From Pelomonas sp047654805 (GTDB lineage: Bacteria > Pseudomonadota > Gammaproteobacteria > Burkholderiales > Burkholderiaceae_C), in NCBI RefSeq assembly GCF_047654805.1, contig NZ_JASGIV010000001.1, forward strand, positions 372,001 to 436,000: 64,000 nucleotides of DNA. The letters run 5' to 3'. Both the position numbers and the translations under genes were made by a program. How positions within the stretch are numbered: the stretch's first letter is position 1; each line of letters starts with the position of its first letter. Below the pieces are notes generated by a model, which saw only the letters and a list, made by a program, of their open reading frames with translations, did not search any database and had not been told where the DNA came from. Below, piece after piece: positions 50,832 to 57,742 of the stretch.

Positions 50832-51593
50832 GTGACCGCAAGCCGCGCGCCTTTGGTGCAGCCGGCGTATGTGCTGCACCAGCACGACTGGAGCGAGTCC
50901 AGCCTCATCCTCGACCTGTTCACGCGTGAGTCCGGCCGAGTGGCCGTCGCGGCCAAGGGTGCCAAGAGGCCATATTCGCAGCTGCGCGCCGTGCTGCTGC
51001 CGCTGCAGCGCATCACCGTCAGCCTCAGCAGGCCCGGCAAATCGGCTTCGCCCGATGGCGGGGAGGTGCAGACGCTGCGCAGCGCCGAATGGGGCGGTGG
51101 CGCCACGCTGCCGGCCGGTGCGGCGCTGTTCTCCGGCTACTACCTGAACGAGCTGCTGCTCAAGCTGCTGGCCCGCCACGATCCGCATCCGCAGCTCTTT
51201 GACGCCTATGCCGACGCGCTGGCCCACCTGGCCGAGGGCGATGCCGCGCTGCGCGCTTTCGAGCTCAAGCTGCTGGCCGAGCTGGGCCTGCTGCCGGACC
51301 TCAGCGTCGTTACGCCCACGCAGGCGCCGATCGAGCCGGCCCGCCGCTACCAGCTCTCGCCCGAGTCCGGCCTGATCCCGCCGACGGGCGATGCCAGCCT
51401 GTCCGGCGCGCTGCTGGTCCAGCTGCAGGCCGCGTTGCTGCACGGCAGCCCGGCGGCGCTACGCCAGGCCTGCGCGGCCGCACCTTCGACCCTGAAGACG
51501 ACGCTGCGCGGACTGCTCCACTACCATTTGGGCCACCAGGCGCTGCGCACCCGCGCGCTGATGGTGGACGTGCAACAACTGCTCGACTCCTGA
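50832..51593 (+). CDS. recO: DNA repair protein RecO
   Basis: The 253-aa protein loads RecA with RecF and RecR in gap repair. It has the OB-fold start PAYVLHQHDWSESSLILDLF, with AKGAKRPYSQLRAVLLPLQ, and a helical C-terminal domain with YLNELLLKLLARHDPHPQLF. The zinc-finger Cys set seen in some RecO proteins is absent. The start is GTG at 50832, with no strong Shine-Dalgarno sequence. Confidence 0.92.
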   Translation: MTASRAPLVQPAYVLHQHDWSESSLILDLFTRESGRVAVAAKGAKRPYSQLRAVLLPLQRITVSLSRPGKSASPDGGEVQTLRSAEWGGGATLPAGAALFSGYYLNELLLKLLARHDPHPQLFDAYADALAHLAEGDAALRAFELKLLAELGLLPDLSVVTPTQAPIEPARRYQLSPESGLIPPTGDASLSGALLVQLQAALLHGSPAALRQACAAAPSTLKTTLRGLLHYHLGHQALRTRALMVDVQQLLDS

Positions 51594-51597
51594 CTCC

Positions 51598-52365
51598 ATG
51601 AATCCGCTCGCTCATGCTGGCGCCCGCTGCGCCCTGTCGGTCAACGTCAACAAGGTCGCGCTGCTGCGCAATACCCGCCACCTCGGCATCCCCAGCGTGC
51701 TGCGTGCGGCCGAGCAATGCCTGCTGGCGGGTGCCCAGGGCATCACCGTGCACCCGCGTCCCGATGCGCGCCACATCCGCGCGAGCGACGTCGACGACCT
51801 CGCCGCCTTCTTGAAGGAATGGCCCCAGGCCGAGTTCAACATCGAGGGCAACCCGACGCAGAACCTGATGGACTTCGTGCGCCGCCACCGTCCGCACCAG
51901 GTGACCTTCGTGCCCGATGCGGAAGACCAGTTCACCTCGGACCATGGCTGGACGCTGCCTGCCGATGCCGGACGCCTGGCGCCGCTGATCCAGGAGGCGC
52001 AGGACCTGGGCGTGCGCGTCAGCCTCTTCATGGACCCCAACCCCGCCGCCATGGCCGCCGTGGCAGAGCTCGGCGCGGACCGCATCGAGCTCTACACCGA
52101 GACCTTCGCCAGCGCCTTCGGCACCGCGGGTCAGGCCGAGGTCCTGGCCGGCTTCACGGCGACGGCCGAGGCCGCGCTGAGGGCGGGGCTGGGCATCAAT
52201 GCCGGCCACGACCTGAACCGCGACAACCTCAGCGTCTTCCTGCGCCACGTGCCCGGCGTGCTGGAGGCCTCCATCGGCCATGCCCTCATCGCCGACGCGC
52301 TGGAGCTGGGCTATGCCGAGACGGTGCGTGCCTACCAACGCGTGATCGCGACGGCCTACGCATGA
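51598..52365 (+). CDS. pdxJ: Pyridoxine 5'-phosphate synthase
   Basis: The 255-aa TIM-barrel enzyme makes pyridoxine 5'-phosphate from deoxyxylulose 5-phosphate and aminoacetone phosphate. It has SVNVNKVALLRNTR, the GITVHPRPDARHIR motif, FNIEGNPT, and GINAGHDLNRDNL. It overlaps the downstream GNAT gene by ATGA. Length is normal for the family. Confidence 0.96.
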   Translation: MNPLAHAGARCALSVNVNKVALLRNTRHLGIPSVLRAAEQCLLAGAQGITVHPRPDARHIRASDVDDLAAFLKEWPQAEFNIEGNPTQNLMDFVRRHRPHQVTFVPDAEDQFTSDHGWTLPADAGRLAPLIQEAQDLGVRVSLFMDPNPAAMAAVAELGADRIELYTETFASAFGTAGQAEVLAGFTATAEAALRAGLGINAGHDLNRDNLSVFLRHVPGVLEASIGHALIADALELGYAETVRAYQRVIATAYA

Positions 52366-52892
52366 GCCCCATCCGGCCGGGCGCAGGGGCAGCGGCGATC
52401 CTGCGCCGCGCAGTCGCGGATGACGCGCCCCGCCTTGCGGCACTGGCGTGCTGGGTGTGGCTGGACAGCTATGCCACACACGGCGTGGAGTCCCGCTTCC
52501 TGCCGTATCTGGCCACCTCCTTCACGCCGGCTGCCTTCGAACGGTTGATCGCCGATCCGCAGCAGGCTCTATGGCTGGCGGAAGGCGAGAGCGGGGCCCT
52601 GCAAGGCTTCGCCCAGATCCGACAGGGCGTGCCGGCACCCGCGGCAGAGCCGTTGCTGCTCGAACTGGAGCGGCTGTACGTCGCACCGCCCTGCACCGGC
52701 CATGGCGTGGGTGCCCGGCTGCTGGCCGCTGCGCGGGGCAACTGGCCAGGCCAGGCGCTGTGGCTCAGTGTCTGGGTGGGCAACGAGCGCGCCCAGCGCT
52801 TCTATCGCAGAGAAGGCGGGCGCGTCGTCGGCGAGACCGACTTCATGCTCGATGGCCAGCCCATCCGCAACCTCGTGATCGCCCTCCCATGA
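52362..52892 (+). CDS. GNAT-family N-acetyltransferase
   Basis: The 176-aa protein has the GNAT core with LERLYVAPPCTGHGVGARLL (the acetyl-CoA-binding R/Q-x-x-G-x-G/A region) and WLSVWVGNERAQRFYRREGG. It overlaps pdxJ and acpS by 4 nt each, so it is inserted into a normally contiguous pair. The substrate is unknown. Confidence 0.85.
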   Translation: MSPIRPGAGAAAILRRAVADDAPRLAALACWVWLDSYATHGVESRFLPYLATSFTPAAFERLIADPQQALWLAEGESGALQGFAQIRQGVPAPAAEPLLLELERLYVAPPCTGHGVGARLLAAARGNWPGQALWLSVWVGNERAQRFYRREGGRVVGETDFMLDGQPIRNLVIALP

Positions 52893-53281
52893 TCTACGGC
52901 ATTGGTACCGACATCTGCGACATCCGCCGCATCGAGGCCACGCTGGCCCGTCGCGGCGAGCGCTTTGCCGAGAAGGTCCTTGGGCCGCAGGAACTGCAGG
53001 TCTTCCGCGCGCGCCGCGCGCGCGCCGAGGCCAGGGGCTTGCGCTACCTGGCGACGCGCTTCTCCGCGAAGGAGGCCTTCAGCAAGGCCATCGGCCTGGG
53101 CCTGCACCTGCCCATGCGCCTGCCCGACTGCCAGATCCTCAATGAGGCCAGCGGCCGGCCGGTGCTGAGGCTCTCCGGCGCGCTGGCGGACTGGTTTGCC
53201 GAGCGTGGGTTGAGTGGGCAGGTGACGCTCAGCGACGAGACCGACTATGCGGTCAGCTTCGTCGTCGTCGAAAAGGCCTAG
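52889..53281 (+). CDS. acpS: Holo-[acyl-carrier-protein] synthase
   Basis: The 130-aa enzyme attaches phosphopantetheine to AcpP. It has GIGTDICDIRRIE at the N terminus and the catalytic RFSAKEAFSKAIGLGL segment. It ends the rnc-era-recO-pdxJ group, as in E. coli. Its stop codon TAG overlaps that of the converging gene within CTAG. Confidence 0.96.
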   Translation: MIYGIGTDICDIRRIEATLARRGERFAEKVLGPQELQVFRARRARAEARGLRYLATRFSAKEAFSKAIGLGLHLPMRLPDCQILNEASGRPVLRLSGALADWFAERGLSGQVTLSDETDYAVSFVVVEKA

Positions 53282-54288
53282 GGCTTCTTCTTGGCGGCCG
53301 GCTTGGCCAGCGACTCACCCTTGGACTGCATGTCCATGTCCATCTCCATCAGCATGCGCCCGTTGTCGGGGCCGTTCATCGTCATCTTCATGTTCATCGA
53401 CAGGCGGCTGGCCTGCTGAAGCCGGTCGGCCAGGCGCAGCGAGCTGCTGCCCTTGCCGCTGCCGTTGATCACCATCTGCATCATCTGGGGTGGGGCATCG
53501 GCAGCGTCGGCTCCAGCGGCAGATGCCGCCGACGCCGCTGCCGCGGGGCGGGGCAGCGGGGTGCTGATGTCCATCTTGAGGTCCATGGCCAGGTCGAAAT
53601 GAGCCACCCCGTTGGCCACGCGCACCAGCGTGTAGCGCACCGTGCTCTGCATGTTGCCCGCGCCGCCAGGCATGGGCATGGGCAGGGCCATGTTGAACGG
53701 AACATCCACGCTTTCGCCGATCTTCAGCGGCCGCTGGGCCAGCGCCTTGTACAGCTGCAGGGCCTCGCCGATCACGGCAGTGGCCTGCTGGCCCATGGCG
53801 GCCTTCAGCTCCGGCGAACCGCCATCGAACTGCTGCACGTCGAAGCTGAAGTCCTTGGGATTGAAGCGGGCAGAGAAGCTCAGATCGCCCGCGTTGTTCT
53901 TGGGCAGCGGCATCGTCCTGCCGCCCACTTCCATGGTGCCGCCCTTGTTGGTGACGGACACGGTCACCGGCAGCCACCCCCCGGTGTCGGCCATGCCGAC
54001 CTTCATGACCTGCTGCATCTGCAGGGCCATCTTCACAGGCCCGGTCTGGCTCATCTGCGTTGCCGTCTGGGCGATCTTGGCGCGTTGTTCCTCCGTGGCA
54101 TCCGGACCGGCCTCGAGACGCATGCGCATGACGGCCTGCATGTCGATCATCTGGCGCTGGTGCTGGCCAGCGCGTGGTGTGGTGTCGAAGCTGACGGCAG
54201 CAGGCGCTGCCTGCGCCGACAGGTTGAGGCCCAGAAGGGTGGCCAGCAAGGGCAGGCGCGACAGGCGCAGTGAGGAGGCAAAGGTCAC
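53278..54288 (-). CDS. Exported protein of unknown function, Met-rich
   Basis: The start is GTG at 54288, with GGAG at good distance, giving the signal peptide MTFASSLRLSRLPLLATLLG and cleavage after NLSAQA. The 336-aa product has a Thr/Pro-rich start, a central beta-rich region with alternating patterns, and a Met-rich C-terminal strand (SMNMKMTMNGPDNGRMLMEM, about 298-317). A basic tail (AKPAAKKKP) ends it. No family is recognised. It might be a periplasmic or outer-membrane-associated protein; Met-rich strands also occur in metal-binding proteins, but no such motif is proven. Confidence 0.72.
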   Translation of the reverse strand: MTFASSLRLSRLPLLATLLGLNLSAQAAPAAVSFDTTPRAGQHQRQMIDMQAVMRMRLEAGPDATEEQRAKIAQTATQMSQTGPVKMALQMQQVMKVGMADTGGWLPVTVSVTNKGGTMEVGGRTMPLPKNNAGDLSFSARFNPKDFSFDVQQFDGGSPELKAAMGQQATAVIGEALQLYKALAQRPLKIGESVDVPFNMALPMPMPGGAGNMQSTVRYTLVRVANGVAHFDLAMDLKMDISTPLPRPAAAASAASAAGADAADAPPQMMQMVINGSGKGSSSLRLADRLQQASRLSMNMKMTMNGPDNGRMLMEMDMDMQSKGESLAKPAAKKKP

Positions 54289-54326
54289 GAGAGCAACTCC
54301 ATGAAGAAACGAGAAAAAAGGGGGCG

Positions 54327-55997
54327 TCAGCGAGGGTGGAACAGCAGTCTTTCGGCCAGCTCGCGCCGTGCCGGTGGCTGGGCCGGCAGCCGCTCCAGCA
54401 GGGCGATGACGGGCTCGCAGGCGGTGCCAGCGCCGGCGCTGTCGGATGCATCGGTCCACAGGCGCGCCAGCATGCCCTGCGCGGACGCACCCACCGAGCG
54501 GCTGAGCACCTCGATCTCGATGCCGCTCGGCGGCTTGGGCTGTCTGCGCGGCGGCGGGCCGCTGGCCACGTCCAGCAGCCACTGGGTCTCTCGGGCCTGC
54601 AACTCGACGGGAACCTGCTGGCGCGCACCCAGGCGGCCGTCCAGCAGGTCGCGGCACACCGGCCGGGCTCCGGGTTGGGCCGGCGTGCGTAGCGCCTTGA
54701 GCTGGTCGGCGACGAGCTGCACATAGCGTCGGCGCTGCGCGCTGTCCGTGCCATTGACCAGGGCTGGCATCTGGGCCGCCAATGGCGCCAGCGCGGTGGC
54801 CTGCACATCGTCGTCTGCGGCGCCTGCCGCGCGGGCCGCCGACATGCGCTGGGCCACCGCATCTATGGTGCCAGGCGCGCGCCGGTCCAGCGCTTCCCAG
54901 ACCGGGTGCATGTGCAGCGCATCTTCGTAATCGGCCTGGGGGGCGGCAGCAAGTGGCAGCGGGATGGCCATGGTGCGCGGCGACGGCGCGATCAACCCGT
55001 GCGCCTGCAGCTCCTCGCGCGGCACGAACCACATGCTGCGAGACGAGGTGCGCAGCGTCTTGTCGATCATGCCCTGCGGCAGTCCCAGCTCGCGGTAGGT
55101 CTGGGCCAGTTGCTGGTTGGCCAGTTCCTCGAAGACCGGGTTGTAGGTGCCGGTCGAGGCGCGGTGAAAGCCCAGTTGCCCCTGCGGTGCCAGGTGGCGC
55201 GGGTTGCCGGCAAGGAAGACCAGCGTGCAGGCGCTGGCGCAGGTGCCGACGGCGCGCGCCTCATGGTGGTGGGCCTTCAGCGCGCTGGCCATGCGTTCGG
55301 CCTCGCGCACGCGGCCGCCGGGCGACGACAGCTCCACGCGCTTGAGCCCGCGCGCAGCCTCGCTGCCAAGCAGCGTGCGCAGCCGCTCTCCGTCGCCCAT
55401 GCCGATAACGCCCTCCAGGCGCAGGCTGCGGCCGTCGGCCGAGAAGCTGAACTGGGCCTGGCCGATCGGGTCAATGCCGCGCGCCATCTGCCAGAACTCG
55501 CCCACGCCGGGCAGGAAGCCAAACAGTATCGAGGCGGCCAGTTGCAGCGTGCCCAGTACCAGCGTGATGCGGGCCAGCCAGCCCCACAGCAGCGAGCCGT
55601 GGTGGCGCAGATAGGCCGTGGCTGCGCGCCAGGTGCCGACCAGGCACCAGACGTCCAGTACCACCAGCAGCGGGAAGCCCAGCAGCACGACGATGGCGCT
55701 GAGCTGCAGCGAGTCGCCCTTGACGCTGATCCAGCTCATCAGGCCCGTCAGCAGCAGGGCCAGTGGCGCAGCGACGAGGAAGTTGTTCAGCCAGTAGCTG
55801 CGCACCAGGCTCAGCTCGCCGCGCCAGTGGCGAGTGAAATAACCCGTCTTCGGTGCGGAGGCCGGACGCGGCACGCGGCCAGGCTTGGGGCGTGGGCGGT
55901 GCGAGGCCTGCTGCCAGGCCGCTGGCGCCTCGGCGGGCGGCGGAGCCGGAGCTTCCGCGGCGGCTGACGTCGGGTCGATGTAGGGACGCTGGGTCAT
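54327..55997 (-). CDS. Membrane protein with ClpP/crotonase-like serine-protease domain
   Basis: The 556-aa protein has a Pro/Ala-rich cytoplasmic start, about three to four membrane helices between 70 and 165, then a ClpP-like domain. In that domain VELSSPGGRVREAERMASAL is followed by GTCASACTLVFLAG with candidate nucleophile Ser255, and GQLGFHR with candidate His278. This matches the COG3904-type group of predicted periplasmic ClpP-like proteins. A long Ala/Arg-rich C-terminal region (about 365-556) has no recognised domain. It starts 38 bp upstream of the Met-rich protein and may be co-transcribed with it. Confidence 0.75.
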   Translation of the reverse strand: MTQRPYIDPTSAAAEAPAPPPAEAPAAWQQASHRPRPKPGRVPRPASAPKTGYFTRHWRGELSLVRSYWLNNFLVAAPLALLLTGLMSWISVKGDSLQLSAIVVLLGFPLLVVLDVWCLVGTWRAATAYLRHHGSLLWGWLARITLVLGTLQLAASILFGFLPGVGEFWQMARGIDPIGQAQFSFSADGRSLRLEGVIGMGDGERLRTLLGSEAARGLKRVELSSPGGRVREAERMASALKAHHHEARAVGTCASACTLVFLAGNPRHLAPQGQLGFHRASTGTYNPVFEELANQQLAQTYRELGLPQGMIDKTLRTSSRSMWFVPREELQAHGLIAPSPRTMAIPLPLAAAPQADYEDALHMHPVWEALDRRAPGTIDAVAQRMSAARAAGAADDDVQATALAPLAAQMPALVNGTDSAQRRRYVQLVADQLKALRTPAQPGARPVCRDLLDGRLGARQQVPVELQARETQWLLDVASGPPPRRQPKPPSGIEIEVLSRSVGASAQGMLARLWTDASDSAGAGTACEPVIALLERLPAQPPARRELAERLLFHPR

Positions 55998-56011
55998 TCA
56001 GGCACCGTCGG

Positions 56012-56047
56012 AAAGAAAAATGCCGCCCGGGGGCAGTCGGGCGGCAT
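56012..56047 (-). terminator. Terminator hairpin after the POT transporter
   Basis: ATGCCGCCCG (56020-56029) and CGGGCGGCAT (56038-56047) form a perfect 10-bp stem with an 8-nt loop. On the minus strand it is followed by TTTTCTTTC. It lies 71 bp after the transporter stop and 14 bp before the next minus-strand start. Confidence 0.8.
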
Positions 56048-56118
56048 CGTAGAGCGCGGCGCGCTTGCGGCGCGGCGGGCGGCCCGGGTAATTTCACCCA
56101 TGCCGGCCCATGGCGGCG

Positions 56119-57669
56119 TCAGCCGCGGTAATTGTTCTGCATCGGATAGCGTCGTGCCACCAAGGCGAACAGCAGCGCCGCCACCAGCGCGAAGCCTGCG
56201 AAGAAGAACATCAGGCAGGCCGTCTCGCTGTAGCCGGTGGAGTGGATGGCGGCCAGCGCCGTCGGGCTCTTGATGCTGACGTTGGACAGCAGTACCCACA
56301 GATTGCCCACCGTCACCGACAGGCTCCAGAAGCTCATGATGGTGCCCTTCATGGACAAGGGCGCCTGGCTGTACGCAAACTCCAGGCCGGTGGCGGAGAC
56401 CAGCACCTCGCCCAGCGTCAGCGCCACATAGGGCAGCATCTGCCAGACGATGCTGACCGTGTCGCCTGCGTCCAGCCAGAGCTGCAGCATGCCGGCAAAG
56501 ATCCAGGCGACGCCGGCCAGCGCGATGCCCGCGCCCATGCGACGCAGCGCCGTGACCTTCAGGCCCATGCGCGCAAGCGTCGGGTAGAGCACCAGGTTGT
56601 TGAAGGGGATGAGGATCATCACCAGGGCCGGGTTCAGCGCCTGCATCATGGAAGACTGGAACCACTCGGGCTTGCTCATCTGGTCGGCCTGCAGCACCCA
56701 GGTCGAGGCCTTCTGGTCGAACAGCGACCAGAACGGCGTGACCAGAGCGAACAGCACCAGCACGCGCAGCACGGCGCGCGCGCCGTCCACCGCCTCGTCA
56801 GGATGCACGCCGCGAGCGCGCTCCAGCTGCAGCGCTGCGCCGATGCCCCCGAAGCCCATCACGAGAACCAGCGCCAGGCAGACCGCAGCGACGAAGCCCA
56901 GGCTGCCCATCTGGCTCAGGCTGTAGGCTGCGCCGATCAGGCCCAGTGCCGCGACGCCCAGCCCCAGGCCACCGGCCTTCAGCGCCGTCCAAACCACCTT
57001 CAGGAAGCTGTGCGGGTTGGCGCCGCGGGGCGGTTGGTGCACGTACTTCTTGCGGCCACTCCACAGGATCAGAGTGGCCAGCCCCATCAGCAGGCCCGGC
57101 AGGCCGAAGGCCACGCTGGCGCCGAAGGCCTTGAGGATGACGGGCATCAGCAGCGACGCGAAGAAGCTGCCGAAGTTGATGATCCAGTAGAAGGCGTCAT
57201 AGACCTTCTGGGCCAGCGAGCGGTTGCTCTTGTCGAACTGGTCGCCGACGAAGCTGCTGACCAGCGGCTTGATGCCGCCTGAGCCCAGCGAGATCAGGAA
57301 CAGGCCGAAGTAGAAGCCGCGGATGTTGTCTTCGAAGATCGCCAGGCAGGCATGACCAGCGCAGTACACGAGGCTTAGCCAGAAGATGGTCGGGTACTTG
57401 CCGAAGAAGCGATCGGCCAGCCAGCCGCCCAGCAGCGGGAAGAAGTAGACGCCGATGACGAAGGTGTGGAACACCTCCTTGGCCTCGGCCTTGCGCAAGT
57501 CCTCGGGGATGGCCAGCAGCAGGCTGGTCATCATGAAGACCGTCAGGATGTTGCGCATGCCGTAGAAGCTGAAGCGCTCACATCCCTCGTTGCCGATGAT
57601 GTAGGGGATCTGCGGCGGCATCTTGGCCGGTGCCGTGTTCGCGTGAGGGTTCGCGGTAGTCGTGGTCAT
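56119..57669 (-). CDS. Proton-dependent oligopeptide transporter (POT/PTR family)
   Basis: The 516-aa major-facilitator-type protein has about 14 helices and family motifs NEGCERFSFYGMRNIL in the first helix, GGWLADRFFGKYPTIF, and FYWIINFGSFFASLLMP. The start at 57669 (GAGG five bases upstream) is preferred to one 23 codons upstream. It imports di- and tripeptides with protons. It is bracketed by terminators, so it is probably monocistronic. Confidence 0.93.
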   Translation of the reverse strand: MTTTTANPHANTAPAKMPPQIPYIIGNEGCERFSFYGMRNILTVFMMTSLLLAIPEDLRKAEAKEVFHTFVIGVYFFPLLGGWLADRFFGKYPTIFWLSLVYCAGHACLAIFEDNIRGFYFGLFLISLGSGGIKPLVSSFVGDQFDKSNRSLAQKVYDAFYWIINFGSFFASLLMPVILKAFGASVAFGLPGLLMGLATLILWSGRKKYVHQPPRGANPHSFLKVVWTALKAGGLGLGVAALGLIGAAYSLSQMGSLGFVAAVCLALVLVMGFGGIGAALQLERARGVHPDEAVDGARAVLRVLVLFALVTPFWSLFDQKASTWVLQADQMSKPEWFQSSMMQALNPALVMILIPFNNLVLYPTLARMGLKVTALRRMGAGIALAGVAWIFAGMLQLWLDAGDTVSIVWQMLPYVALTLGEVLVSATGLEFAYSQAPLSMKGTIMSFWSLSVTVGNLWVLLSNVSIKSPTALAAIHSTGYSETACLMFFFAGFALVAALLFALVARRYPMQNNYRG

Positions 57670-57691
57670 GGACGCCTCGGTGAAGCTCAAG

Positions 57692-57728
57692 AAAGCAAAA
57701 CGCCGCCGGCTTGTGACCGGCGGCGTTT
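57692..57728 (-). terminator. Rho-independent terminator of rne
   Basis: AAACGCCGCCGG (57698-57709) and CCGGCGGCGTTT (57717-57728) form a perfect 12-bp stem with a 7-nt loop. On the minus strand it is followed by a T-rich GCTTTC tract. It starts 14 bp after the rne stop. Confidence 0.85.
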
Positions 57729-57742
57729 CAGGGGTCAACCGG

